From contig PHDD01000003.1 in NCBI GenBank assembly GCA_002840905.1, positions 74,376 to 138,375 of the forward strand: 64,000 nucleotides of DNA. Reading direction: 5' to 3'. The DNA is from Bacteroidetes bacterium HGW-Bacteroidetes-4 (GTDB lineage Bacteria; Bacteroidota; Bacteroidia; Bacteroidales; SZUA-534). Position 1 is the stretch's first letter, and each line of letters opens with the position of its first letter. This document shows positions 34,109-43,391 of the stretch, piece by piece. The notes beneath the pieces were generated by a model. That model was given only the letters and a program-made list of their open reading frames with translations. It made no database searches and was not told where the DNA came from. Made by a program: the position numbers and the translations under genes.

Positions 34109-35251
34109 ATGGAAGAGCTAGCTGGATATTTTGAAGCGGTTAATGAAAAAAAATACAAATCGATTGCACAACGCGAAGGTTTTTATGGCTCAGTTTTAAG
34201 CAAACACAGCATTAAGAAACTTGCCGACACTACAAAACTTGTGCTTATTGGACTTAGTGAAACACGAAATGCTTTTGAAACAAACGTTCCGGGCAATAGC
34301 GAGATTGTTCGTGAATACTTTTACCAGCTGGCCTCCATTAATCGGGTAGAAATAGTTGATTTAGGAAACTTAAAATCAGGGAAAAAAGTGCAGGATACGT
34401 ATGCTGCACTAAAACACATTACCAGTTATTTTATTAACCGGAATATTATACCTGTTTTTTTTGGGGGCACTCAGGATTTAACATTGCCAATGGTTCAGGG
34501 AGTTTTTAATCAACAATCCAGTTGTGAACTGGTTATTGCCGATGCTCTCGTTGATTTAAGCAATGATGTGGAATTACATTCAAAAAACTATATTGAAAAA
34601 CTACACCAATTGTATCCCCAAAACCTCGAACAATCAGTGGTGGCATATCAAACCTACCTTACCAGCAGTCAACAGCAGCGGTTTTTAAGCGACAACTCAA
34701 TTAATACCATGCGGCTTGGTTTGATCCGAAATGGATGGTCGCAGGTTGAACCCTTATTACGCGATGCGGATTTACTTTCGTTCGACTTATCGAGCATCCG
34801 TTTTTCCGATTGCCCCGGAGCCCTATCAACCGGGCCCAATGGTTTATATGCAGAAGAGGCTTGTCAATTGGTTCATCTGGCAGGAATAAGTGACAAATTA
34901 AAAGCGGTAGGAATTTTCGATTTTCAACCGGAACGCGATATCCACAATCAGACAGCTCAGCTGATAGCCCAGCTTATCTGGCATTTTATTCAGGGAGTAA
35001 GCCAACGCAAAGGCGATTGGCCGGCAAAACCCATTAGTCAGTATAAAAAAATTTATGTGAAGATTGAAAAAACGGAATCCGATTTGGTTTTTTATCAAAA
35101 CGCACAAAACAATCGCTACTGGATTGAATTACCCACAGAACAAGAGAACGAAACGCGAATTGTGTCCTGTTCCGAAAAAGATTATAAAGACATTTGTAAC
35201 AACGAAATTCCCGAAAGAATTTGGAAAAGCATTAGCCGCTTATTAAAATAA
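34109..35251 (+). CDS. Ureohydrolase-like protein with degenerate metal site
   Basis: A 380-residue protein with the arginase/agmatinase/formimidoylglutamase fold. All three metal-binding motifs are recognisable but altered: GGTQDL (119-124) replaces GGDHS, IADALVDL (143-150) replaces the DAHxD motif, and SFDLSSIRFSDCPG (224-237) replaces SxDxDxxDP. Thus the histidine of the first motif, the histidine of DAHxD and one aspartate of the third are missing, while D146, D149 and D226 remain. Many Bacteroidota annotate this gene as formimidoylglutamase or arginase. Loss of ligands suggests a changed or absent hydrolase activity. It lies directly after topA (1-base gap) and 130 bases before porP, so its role may be tied to that locus; this is inference. 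Confidence 0.78.
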   Translation: MEELAGYFEAVNEKKYKSIAQREGFYGSVLSKHSIKKLADTTKLVLIGLSETRNAFETNVPGNSEIVREYFYQLASINRVEIVDLGNLKSGKKVQDTYAALKHITSYFINRNIIPVFFGGTQDLTLPMVQGVFNQQSSCELVIADALVDLSNDVELHSKNYIEKLHQLYPQNLEQSVVAYQTYLTSSQQQRFLSDNSINTMRLGLIRNGWSQVEPLLRDADLLSFDLSSIRFSDCPGALSTGPNGLYAEEACQLVHLAGISDKLKAVGIFDFQPERDIHNQTAQLIAQLIWHFIQGVSQRKGDWPAKPISQYKKIYVKIEKTESDLVFYQNAQNNRYWIELPTEQENETRIVSCSEKDYKDICNNEIPERIWKSISRLLK

Positions 35252-35381
35252 ATTTGTGCAGATATAATTCCTTTAGTGTATCGGCGTTTATTAATTGCAA
35301 ATTATTTACTAAACTTGCTTCACGATTTAATTTTTATTTATTTTACCAAAAACCACATAAAAAAGAATTGCAATAAGTCAG

Positions 35382-36341
35382 ATGCGGCATAATTACATAG
35401 CAATCATACTATTTCTTATAATTTCCTTGAAAGGGTTCGGTCAAAATGCGAATTATTCAAGTTTGTACATGTTTAACCAAATGTATTATAATCCGGGTTA
35501 TGCAGGCGATGGAAACGACATTGAATTCAAAGGACTAATCCGGAATCAGTGGATGGGTTTCCCCGGGGCGCCTAATACCCAAACATTTAATATCGACGCT
35601 CCGTTTAAGCTTTTTCACCAGCAACACGGTGCCGCAATTTCAATTATTATTGACGAATTTGGAAATTTCAGAAACACTGGTTTAAATATTTCGTATGCAT
35701 ACAGACGTTCATTGATTCAGGGTGATTTGGGTATTGGTGTTGGCCTAAGTATGTTAAACCATGCTATTGACGGAGAGTGGATTAGAAACGAGGGGTCGGT
35801 TGATCCTTCCATACCGGAACCCGGAGCCACCGCACCTTTAATATTTGACCTGAACCTTGGATTGTATTATCGATCAGACAATTTATTTATGAGTGTTTCT
35901 ATGATGAATGCCATGAGTAGTCATGTAAAGTATATAAACGAAGGAGATGCAAACAATGTGTCGACCAACAACAGCACGTTTTTTGGTCGGCAGATTTTTT
36001 TTAGCACCGGCTACGATTACCAGTTGGCTAATCCTTTGTTTGCTATTCAGCCAGGAGCTTTTGTTGCTACTGATTTTGCATCAACTCAGGTTACTGTATC
36101 AGGAATCGTTACGTATAGCCGAAAAGTGTTTGCCGGGTTAAGCTATAAGCAAACCGATGCCGTAACCGTTTTAGCAGGTATTGATTTGCCAAGTGGAATT
36201 AATGTTGCCGTTTCCTATGGTTTAAATACTTCAAGGATAATAAGAAGTAGCACCGGTTCGTTTGAATTTATGGTGGGTTATTCGTTCAATTTAGATATTG
36301 ATAAAGATAACCGGAAGTTTAAAAGCGTGCGTTTTCTTTAA
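35382..36341 (+). CDS. porP: PorP/SprF-family T9SS outer-membrane protein
   Basis: A 319-residue protein with a signal peptide (about 1-20, IAIILFLIISLKGFGQ), then the family opening YMFNQMYYNPGYAGDGND and NQWMGFPGAPNTQTFNIDAPF, followed by barrel strands and an FEFMVGYSFNLDID end. PorP is an outer-membrane component needed for type IX secretion; in Porphyromonas gingivalis porP directly precedes porK-L-M-N, and the same order is seen here. A second paralogue sits after the giant adhesin at 54420. It probably starts the T9SS operon, since 60 bases separate it from gldK. Confidence 0.92.
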   Translation: MRHNYIAIILFLIISLKGFGQNANYSSLYMFNQMYYNPGYAGDGNDIEFKGLIRNQWMGFPGAPNTQTFNIDAPFKLFHQQHGAAISIIIDEFGNFRNTGLNISYAYRRSLIQGDLGIGVGLSMLNHAIDGEWIRNEGSVDPSIPEPGATAPLIFDLNLGLYYRSDNLFMSVSMMNAMSSHVKYINEGDANNVSTNNSTFFGRQIFFSTGYDYQLANPLFAIQPGAFVATDFASTQVTVSGIVTYSRKVFAGLSYKQTDAVTVLAGIDLPSGINVAVSYGLNTSRIIRSSTGSFEFMVGYSFNLDIDKDNRKFKSVRFL

Positions 36342-36401
36342 TTTGGTTTTTTAATTTATTTTGTTCATTTTTATATTTCTAAAAATACATATCGATAGAC
36401 T

Positions 36402-37778
36402 ATGAAAAATCTAGCAATTTTGAGTGTCGCCCTTTTAATTTTTGCCGGTTGTGCAAATTACGACAATGGAGAACTGGTTGGTGTTCAAGACAGAGCGTCA
36501 TGGTATAACGCTCCACCGCTCGGAATGGTTGTTGTTCCCAAAGGAAGTTTCCGTATGGGTCCTAACGATCAGGATGTTCCCTGGGCAAGCACTTCACAAT
36601 CAAAAAATGTTTCAATTGCTGCTTTCTATATGGATGAAACCGAAATAACCAATAACGAATACCGACAATTTGTTTTTTGGGTTAGAGATTCGTTGGCATA
36701 CCGTATGTTGGGCGAGCAAATTGATGAATACCTTATTTCTGAAGATCAATACGGAGAAGAGATTGACCCACCCTTCATTAACTGGAATCAGGAAATTATT
36801 TGGGACGATCAGGAGCAAAATGAAATTCTTGAAGACATGTTTTATCCTGAGCACGAGCGATTCTACCGTCAAAAAAATATCGATCCCCGTAAGTTAAACT
36901 ACGAGTATTTTTGGATTGATTACAAACAAGCCGCTCAAAAATTTACCTTTGAAAACGAAAACCGGCGCCATTACAATTATAAAACTGGTCAGTACGATGG
37001 TGAAATTGTAGATTTAGACGGGAAAAGAGTTCCGATAAAAGACAGGAGTTCTTTTATAATGCGAGATATGGTCAATGTTTATCCTGACACATTGTGTTGG
37101 ATAAGTGATTTTTCATACAGCTATAACGAGCCCATGGCAAACATGTATTTTTGGCATGCTGCTTACGATAATTACCCGGTAGTTGGCGTAAGTTGGAAAC
37201 AAGCTTCTGCATTTGCAATTTGGAGAACATCCTATATGAATGCTTATTTGTCTTCGGTAGGTCAGTTTTTTGTACAGGATTATCGTTTACCGATGGAATC
37301 GGAGTGGGAATATGCTTCACGGGGAGGACTTGATTTAGCTGTTTATCCTTGGGGAGGACCATATACCAGAAACGACAAAGGTTGTTTCCTGGCTAACTTT
37401 AAACCCATGCGCGGCGATTATGTTGACGATGGTGGTTTACACACGGTAGAGGTTGCAATTTATGAAGCTAACGATTACGGTTTGTACGATATGGCCGGGA
37501 ATGTTGCTGAATGGACAGCAAACGCTTTCGATGAAAGTGCCTATAGTTTTACCCACGATATGAATCCTTATTATAAATACCACGCTTTATCAGATGATCC
37601 TCCAGCAATGAAACGAAAAGTTGTTCGTGGTGGTTCATGGAAAGATATCGGTTACTATTTACAGAATGCCGTACGTACTTACGAATACCAGGATACAGCA
37701 AAAGCGTATATTGGATTTCGTTGTGTACGTTCTTATATGGGCCCCGATGAAACCGGAGCCAAATCGAATGTTTATTAG
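36402..37778 (+). CDS. gldK: GldK/PorK, T9SS outer-membrane ring lipoprotein
   Basis: GldK (PorK) forms, with GldN, the ring on the periplasmic face of the outer membrane in T9SS. The 458-residue protein is a lipoprotein (lipobox FAGC, C17) with a formylglycine-generating-enzyme/sulfatase-modifying-factor fold: MVVVPKGSFRMGPNDQDVP, YPVVGVSWKQASAFAIW, LPMESEWEYASRGG, YDMAGNVAEWTANAF and VVRGGSWKD. The enzymatic cysteines of true FGE are not expected in GldK. It is the first of the tight gldK-L-M-N run. Confidence 0.95.
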   Translation: MKNLAILSVALLIFAGCANYDNGELVGVQDRASWYNAPPLGMVVVPKGSFRMGPNDQDVPWASTSQSKNVSIAAFYMDETEITNNEYRQFVFWVRDSLAYRMLGEQIDEYLISEDQYGEEIDPPFINWNQEIIWDDQEQNEILEDMFYPEHERFYRQKNIDPRKLNYEYFWIDYKQAAQKFTFENENRRHYNYKTGQYDGEIVDLDGKRVPIKDRSSFIMRDMVNVYPDTLCWISDFSYSYNEPMANMYFWHAAYDNYPVVGVSWKQASAFAIWRTSYMNAYLSSVGQFFVQDYRLPMESEWEYASRGGLDLAVYPWGGPYTRNDKGCFLANFKPMRGDYVDDGGLHTVEVAIYEANDYGLYDMAGNVAEWTANAFDESAYSFTHDMNPYYKYHALSDDPPAMKRKVVRGGSWKDIGYYLQNAVRTYEYQDTAKAYIGFRCVRSYMGPDETGAKSNVY

Positions 37779-37800
37779 TGTATCATAAATAGCTTAAGCC

Positions 37801-38877
37801 ATGTTAAGTATAAACGAATTAGTAGAGAGTAAAGGCTATAAAAACTTTATGAAGTACGTGTATGGATGGGGAGCCTCTGTCGTATTGGTTGGAGCGCTTT
37901 TTAAAATCCTTCACTTACCAGGTTCTTCACTGATGCTTACCGTAGGTTTGTTGGTTGAAGCCCTTATTTTCTTTTTCTCCGGATTTGAACCTTTGCACGA
38001 GGAATTAGACTGGACCTTGGTTTATCCTGAACTAGCAGGATTATCCGATGAATTTGATGACGACGAAGCTCAGGTAAGAAGTTTTGAACGCGTACACGAT
38101 ATTCCTCAGGTAATTGGTGTTCCTGTTGGAGGCGGAGGCGGAGGTTTTGTTGGCGGCACCTTTGAAGGAACCCCGGCCCAAAGTCATGCTGGTGGAGCTG
38201 TTTCAGGAGGCGGTGGCGTTAGTTATGTGGGTGGAGGAAGTCCTTCAGCATTGGCACGATTCGATGAACTATTGGAAAAAGCAGAAATTGGACCCGAAAT
38301 ATTCGATAAACTAGGGCAGGGTTTGAATAATCTAAGCAAAACGGCCGAAAAATTAGCTGATATTTCAGAGGCAGGTGTAGCTGTAAATGCTTTTACAACT
38401 TCAATGAAATCAGCTTCGGAGTCAGTTGGTAAATTCGACGAGGTTTATCAAAAATCAGGAGAAGCATTAAAGGAATCGGTGAATAATTTATCGGAATCGT
38501 ACGTTCACACCGCTCAAACATTTAAAGAGTCGAGCAATCAGCTTACTGAAGCTTATGCAAATTTTGCTAATAAATTAACCGCCGAAATTGATAATGTTGG
38601 AACCGAAGGATCGAATTATACACAAAAACTTGGGTCATTAAATTCGAATCTATCAGCGTTGAATGCTGTTTACGAACTTCAGGTTCAAAACATGAACCAG
38701 CAAATTAATGCCTCGCAGGAGTACTTTAAAGAAATGAATCAGGTTGTGGGGAACATTCACCAAACGGTTGATCACACCAATAAATTAAATCAAGGCGTAG
38801 TTGAACTTGAGAAAAACATAGCCTCCCTAAACAGTATATATGGGAATATGTTATCGTCAGTAAACCTTAACAAGTAA
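37801..38877 (+). CDS. gldL: GldL/PorL, T9SS inner-membrane motor subunit
   Basis: GldL with GldM is the proton-driven inner-membrane motor of T9SS. The 358-residue protein has two transmembrane helices (about 19-37 and 43-60); K35 lies at the end of the first and E53 within the second (LLVEALIFFF), the kind of charged residues the family uses for proton flow. A glycine-rich linker follows at 106-147. After it comes a long Ala/Ser/Asn-rich helical region (about 150-358) of coiled-coil character. It is longer than the roughly 215-residue Flavobacterium johnsoniae GldL and somewhat longer than PorL. gldM begins 18 bases later. Confidence 0.95.
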   Translation: MLSINELVESKGYKNFMKYVYGWGASVVLVGALFKILHLPGSSLMLTVGLLVEALIFFFSGFEPLHEELDWTLVYPELAGLSDEFDDDEAQVRSFERVHDIPQVIGVPVGGGGGGFVGGTFEGTPAQSHAGGAVSGGGGVSYVGGGSPSALARFDELLEKAEIGPEIFDKLGQGLNNLSKTAEKLADISEAGVAVNAFTTSMKSASESVGKFDEVYQKSGEALKESVNNLSESYVHTAQTFKESSNQLTEAYANFANKLTAEIDNVGTEGSNYTQKLGSLNSNLSALNAVYELQVQNMNQQINASQEYFKEMNQVVGNIHQTVDHTNKLNQGVVELEKNIASLNSIYGNMLSSVNLNK

Positions 38878-38895
38878 CATAGAATCAGTTGATAT

Positions 38896-40506
38896 ATGGG
38901 TCACGGTAAGGAAACCCCCAGGCAAAAGATGATAGGTCTGATGTACCTATTCCTGACAGCTTTGATGGCATTAAACGTGTCGAAAGATGTTTTGAACTCG
39001 TTTATACTCGTGGGTGAAAGTCTGGAAAAGACAATTGTAAATTACAAATCGAAAAATGACAAGCTTTATGAGGAATTTGCCAAACAACATGCAATAAACC
39101 CCGATAAAGTAGGACAATGGAAAACCTTATCGGATGAGGTACAAAAAAATGCAAACGTTTTGTTCGAGATGCTGGAGGGTCATAAAATTGGTTTGGCAAA
39201 ATATGCTGAGGGAGAAGAAACACCTGCTGTTGTGAATGGAAAGTTTGATATAAACCTATTAGAGCAAAAAGACAATATTGATAAAGGGGGTGAGTATTTT
39301 GGAGAGAAGGGAAAAAAACACGGAGTTGCGATTCGCGAAGGCATTAACGAATACCGCGAATTATTGTTGAAGATTGTTCCTCCAAACGAAACCGAGTTAA
39401 TTTCAAACATTGAAAAAACCCTTGACACACACGACCGTCCCGGAAAAGAAGGAGAATCACCTCATAGTTGGGTAAGTGTTACCTTTGAATATATTCCACT
39501 TATTGCCGATTTTGTAATGTTAACAAAATTGCAAACCGACGTTAAAAACATGGAAACCGACGTGGTTAATTTTTTATTTAACCAAATAACCGCCGGTGAC
39601 TTTAAAGTTAATGCCATGGAAGCAACCGTTATTCCTAACTCAAGTTATGTGATGCGGGGAGGTGAATACAATGCCAAGGTTTTTCTTGCCGCTTATGATT
39701 CTACTCAGGCTCCACGAATTCTAATTGGTGATTATCGGGAAACCAGCGAGGGCAAATACGAAATGTTAGGAGCTTACGATTCGTTGCCGGTAAAGCAGGG
39801 AAAAGGAATTTATAAAAAAACAGCCACATCGGTTGGTGATAAAAAGTGGGGAGGCCTCATTGTGGTTAAATCACCCGATGGTCAAGAAGCCATGTATCCA
39901 TTCAAGGTTGATTATCAGGTTGCAGAACCGAATTTGGTTGTTTCTCCTACTAAAATGAACGTGTTTTACTATGGAATCGAAAACCCGGTGGCAATTTCTG
40001 TTCCCGGTATACCTTCCGATAAAATTATTCCAACGATTCCATCGGGAGCAACCATTCGTAAAGTAAAAGATGGTTACGAAGTTAAACCTACCAAAAGGAA
40101 TGGGACAGTTGCCGTTCAGGTTTTTGCCGAAATTGACGGAGCCCGTAAATCGATGGGTAGTATGGAATTTCGTATCAGAACCATTCCATCTCCGGTAGCA
40201 AAAGTTATGGGGCAGGCAAGCGGTTCTATTTCTAAAGCTATGTTAAGCAATGCACCTGGAGTCTATGCTGAACTGGAAGACTTTGTTTTTGACTTAAAGT
40301 TTGTTATAACCCAGTTTACCCTTGTTTCGCAAGATGGTATTTATACCAAAGAACTTAATGTTAAAGGAAATTCATTCTCGAAAGAACAACAAGATGCAAT
40401 AAAAGGAGCAAAAACTGGCTCGCGTATTACCATTGAAAATATTGAAGCACGAGGACCAGACGGGCAGGTTAAACCGTTAGCTCCCATTGTATTTAAATTA
40501 AAATAA
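38896..40506 (+). CDS. gldM: GldM/PorM, T9SS periplasm-spanning motor subunit
   Basis: GldM inserts one helix in the inner membrane next to GldL and spans the periplasm to the GldK/GldN ring, passing motor torque outward. The 536-residue product has a short cytoplasmic start with the family motif RQKMIGLMYLFLTALMALNVS (helix about 12-28), a helical first periplasmic domain (about 35-225), then successive beta domains (about 230-536; for example GGLIVVKSPDGQEAMYPFKV). Length is typical (about 515-540). It is in the gldK-L-M-N operon. Confidence 0.96.
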   Translation: MGHGKETPRQKMIGLMYLFLTALMALNVSKDVLNSFILVGESLEKTIVNYKSKNDKLYEEFAKQHAINPDKVGQWKTLSDEVQKNANVLFEMLEGHKIGLAKYAEGEETPAVVNGKFDINLLEQKDNIDKGGEYFGEKGKKHGVAIREGINEYRELLLKIVPPNETELISNIEKTLDTHDRPGKEGESPHSWVSVTFEYIPLIADFVMLTKLQTDVKNMETDVVNFLFNQITAGDFKVNAMEATVIPNSSYVMRGGEYNAKVFLAAYDSTQAPRILIGDYRETSEGKYEMLGAYDSLPVKQGKGIYKKTATSVGDKKWGGLIVVKSPDGQEAMYPFKVDYQVAEPNLVVSPTKMNVFYYGIENPVAISVPGIPSDKIIPTIPSGATIRKVKDGYEVKPTKRNGTVAVQVFAEIDGARKSMGSMEFRIRTIPSPVAKVMGQASGSISKAMLSNAPGVYAELEDFVFDLKFVITQFTLVSQDGIYTKELNVKGNSFSKEQQDAIKGAKTGSRITIENIEARGPDGQVKPLAPIVFKLK

Positions 40507-40518
40507 AAAAAAAATGAT

Positions 40519-41379
40519 ATGAAGAAGTTTATTGTAGTTTCATTTATCGCATTTGCTTTTATTTGTGCTCCAAACCAGGAAAGTCAGGCACAAGTATTGG
40601 ATGGCATTTATGTAAAAGAGCATGTACCTGCCAGAAAACCTGCACCCTATAAATTTTTACGTGAAAGCGATGTAATGTGGTCAAAGCGTGTTTGGCGGGT
40701 AATCGATCTTCGCGAAAAAATTAATCATCCTTTGTATTATCCAACTACTCAGATTGGCGACCGAATGAGTTTGGTCGATTTAATGATTTGGGGCATCAAC
40801 AACGAAGGGATTACTCCTTACGCTACTGATGATGACCGCTTTACTCAGCCCATTACCCGAAGCCAGATAGATGTGGCTTTTGGAGCTGTTCCAAAAACGA
40901 TTACATTTACCGACGAGAATGGAAATGAAGTTTCAAAAACCATTACTGAAGAGAAAAACACTTCCGAAGTAAAACAATTTATTGTAAAAGAAGATTGGTT
41001 TTTTGATCGCCAACATTCCATAATGGATGCCCGCATTATAGGGTTATGTCCTGTTCGCTGGTATACCGTAGAAAGCCAGACCGGTGATGTTGACGAAGAT
41101 GCCACCATAAGAATTCAGCAGGTGTTCTGGATATATTTTCCCGAAGCCCGGCGAATTTTTTCCAATCACGAGGTGTTTAATCAGTTTAATGATGCTGAAC
41201 GCAGAACTTTTGATGACATATTCTTTAAAAGAAAATTTAACAGCTTTATTGTTCGCGAATCGAACGTTCAAGACGATAGGGGTATTAGTGAATATACACT
41301 GGGCTTGCAAAGCCTGCTTGAGGCAGAGCGCATAAAAAAACGCATTTCTGATTACGAACAGGATTTATGGAACTACTAA
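40519..41379 (+). CDS. gldN: GldN/PorN, T9SS ring protein
   Basis: GldN (PorN) is a periplasmic protein that binds GldK in the T9SS outer-membrane ring and contacts GldM. The 286-residue product has a signal peptide (about 1-25, ending ESQAQ) and the family features SDVMWSKRVWRVIDLREKIN, NHPLYYP, VKEDWFFDRQHS, CPVRWYTVES and VFWIYFPEARRIF. It ends the operon 10 bases before a strong terminator. Confidence 0.95.
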   Translation: MKKFIVVSFIAFAFICAPNQESQAQVLDGIYVKEHVPARKPAPYKFLRESDVMWSKRVWRVIDLREKINHPLYYPTTQIGDRMSLVDLMIWGINNEGITPYATDDDRFTQPITRSQIDVAFGAVPKTITFTDENGNEVSKTITEEKNTSEVKQFIVKEDWFFDRQHSIMDARIIGLCPVRWYTVESQTGDVDEDATIRIQQVFWIYFPEARRIFSNHEVFNQFNDAERRTFDDIFFKRKFNSFIVRESNVQDDRGISEYTLGLQSLLEAERIKKRISDYEQDLWNY

Positions 41380-41388
41380 AAACGATAT

Positions 41389-41417
41389 AAAAAAAGCCTC
41401 TTTAAGAGGCTTTTTTT
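41389..41417. terminator. Bidirectional terminator ending the gldKLMN operon and manC
   Basis: AAAAAAAGCCTC (41389-41400), loop TTTAA, GAGGC plus seven T (41406-41417). The manC stop codon on the other strand lies inside the T tract, so one hairpin serves both convergent genes. Confidence 0.82.
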
Positions 41418-42507
41418 ATATGAATTTTTCTCCTTTTTTAACCTTTATATCGTTTACAAAGAGCCGGATTTGCTGCTCGTCTTTTTTATTACATATAAGC
41501 AAAGCGTCTGGAGTATCAATTACAATGTAATCGCTTAAACCCTGAACTACCATTAGTTTGCCCTCGTTCGACTTGATAATTGAGTTTGTAGTATTGTAAG
41601 TTAAAATATGACTTCCGTTCAGAGCATTGTTTTCTTCATTCTTCTCGGCATGATCGAATAGTGAGGTCCAGGTCCCCAAATCGGACCAGCCAAAACTGGC
41701 AATCAGCACAAACACATTCGAGGCTTTTTCCATAATCCCATAATCGATGGAAATATTTCGGCAAGCCGGATAAATTTCCTCAATGGCTTTTACCTCTTCC
41801 ATCGTTCCAAAAACAGACGCTTTTTCGTTAAAGGCATTGTAAACATCTTCGAGGTATTTTGAAAAAGAATCCTGGATGGATTTGAGCGACCAAAGAAAAA
41901 TTCCACTATTCCAGAAAAACTCGCCGCTTTCGACAAAGAATTTTGCCAATTCAAGATCGGGTTTTTCGGTAAAGGTTTTTACCTTTTTAATATCAGAACC
42001 CATTTCAGATTTTTTGTCTTTGTTAATTTGAATGTAACCGTAACCGGTATCCGGTCGGGTGGGCTCAATCCCTAGTGTTAATAAGGCATCGTTATTACTC
42101 ACATAATCAAAACCTTTTTGAAGCGTCTCAATAAAAGCGGTTTCGTTCAATATTAAATGATCCGACGGCGCCACTACAATACTCGCGTTGGGATTAACGT
42201 TCTGGATTCGGAAATTTGCATATGCAATACAAGGTGCAGTATTTCTCCGTGCGGGTTCCAGCAATACCTGCGAAGCATTGATTTGAGGCAACTGCTCTAA
42301 GGTAATTTGCTGATATTCGGCACTGGTTACAATATAGATGTTTTCGAGGGGGCAAATCTTTAGGAATCGGTCGAATGTTTGCTGTAATAAAGTTTTTCCG
42401 GTTCCAAGAATATCAATAAACTGTTTTGGAAGTGACGATCTGCTGATGGGCCAAAACCTTGTGCCTGCACCTCCAGCCATAATAACACAAAAATTATTTG
42501 TATTCAT
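41416..42507 (-). CDS. manC: Mannose-1-phosphate guanylyltransferase
   Basis: Makes GDP-mannose from mannose-1-phosphate and GTP for capsule, lipopolysaccharide or glycoprotein sugars. The 363-residue protein has the nucleotidyltransferase signature MAGGAGTRFWPISRSSLPKQF (10-30; GGxGTRxWPxSR and PKQF) and TFTEKPD in the sugar-binding region. The C-terminal isomerase domain of type II PMI enzymes is absent, so it is the single-function form. The frame opens at 42579, but ATG 42507 starts the conserved N terminus. It is convergent with gldN. Confidence 0.92.
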   Translation of the reverse strand: MNTNNFCVIMAGGAGTRFWPISRSSLPKQFIDILGTGKTLLQQTFDRFLKICPLENIYIVTSAEYQQITLEQLPQINASQVLLEPARRNTAPCIAYANFRIQNVNPNASIVVAPSDHLILNETAFIETLQKGFDYVSNNDALLTLGIEPTRPDTGYGYIQINKDKKSEMGSDIKKVKTFTEKPDLELAKFFVESGEFFWNSGIFLWSLKSIQDSFSKYLEDVYNAFNEKASVFGTMEEVKAIEEIYPACRNISIDYGIMEKASNVFVLIASFGWSDLGTWTSLFDHAEKNEENNALNGSHILTYNTTNSIIKSNEGKLMVVQGLSDYIVIDTPDALLICNKKDEQQIRLFVNDIKVKKGEKFI

Positions 42508-42650
42508 GATATAATAGTTTGAATGTTTTGGGTTTTTCCAATTCTTTTTCGCTTCAAAAAGAGCTGCTAATATAAGCATTTTATTTAGGGTTTCTTTTTT
42601 TGAAAATTGCTAAGGTTTTTAATACTTTGCATAACATTAAATAACGACGA

Positions 42651-43391
42651 ATGAAAACCATGTTTCACATAGGCCGGTACTTTGTATTTATGTTTCAGGT
42701 TTTTTCAAAACCCGAAAAACATAAAATCTGGTTCAGGCAATTTTTCAGAGAAGTTCAAAGTCTAGGATTAAGTTCTACAGGAATAATAATACTTGTTTCT
42801 CTATTTATTGGAGCAGCCATAACCATTCAGATGGCATACAATATTACAAGCCCGTTGGTACCCGATTATGTTATAAGTCTAACCACCCGCGATACCATGT
42901 TGCTCGAATTTTCGTCAACCATCATTTCGCTGGTACTGGCTGGAAAAGTAGGTTCAAATATTGCTTCTGAGATTGGTACCATGCGGGTTTCGGAACAGAT
43001 TGATGCATTGGAAATTATGGGAATTAATCCAGCATCGTTTTTGGTTTCACCAAAAATTTTAGCGTTTATGTTTTTTATTCCCTTTTTGGTAATTATAAGT
43101 ATGTTTGTTGGCATTGCCGGCGGATGGTTATCGGCTGTTTTTGTGGGAGTTATTTCGCCACAGGATTACATTACCGGAATTCAACTTTACTTTATTCCTT
43201 ATTATGTGACTTATTCTATTATAAAATCGCTTTTTTATGCTTTTCTTATAGTTTCCATATCATCATATCAGGGATATTATGTTAGCGGAGGAGCTTTGGA
43301 AGTTGGACGGGCCAGCACACGCGCTGTGGTTTATAGCATTGTTTTGATTCTTACTTTCGATTTAATTTTAACCCAACTCTTGTTGTCATGA
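42651..43391 (+). CDS. MlaE-type lipid ABC transporter permease
   Basis: A 246-residue inner-membrane protein of the MlaE/TTG2B permease family, with about five hydrophobic segments and landmarks LEFSSTIISLVLAGKVGSNI, EIGTMRVSEQIDALEIMGIN and FYAFLIVSISSYQGYYVSGG. The family moves phospholipids or sterols between membranes with an MCE-domain partner (MlaD). The ATPase gene overlaps its end by 4 bases. No mlaD-like gene is in the window. Substrate specificity is unknown. Confidence 0.88.
   Translation: MKTMFHIGRYFVFMFQVFSKPEKHKIWFRQFFREVQSLGLSSTGIIILVSLFIGAAITIQMAYNITSPLVPDYVISLTTRDTMLLEFSSTIISLVLAGKVGSNIASEIGTMRVSEQIDALEIMGINPASFLVSPKILAFMFFIPFLVIISMFVGIAGGWLSAVFVGVISPQDYITGIQLYFIPYYVTYSIIKSLFYAFLIVSISSYQGYYVSGGALEVGRASTRAVVYSIVLILTFDLILTQLLLS

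Noticed and set aside
34109-35251. Active arginase, agmatinase or formimidoylglutamase
   Set aside because: Key histidines and an aspartate of the binuclear metal site are replaced, so a confident enzymatic name is not justified.
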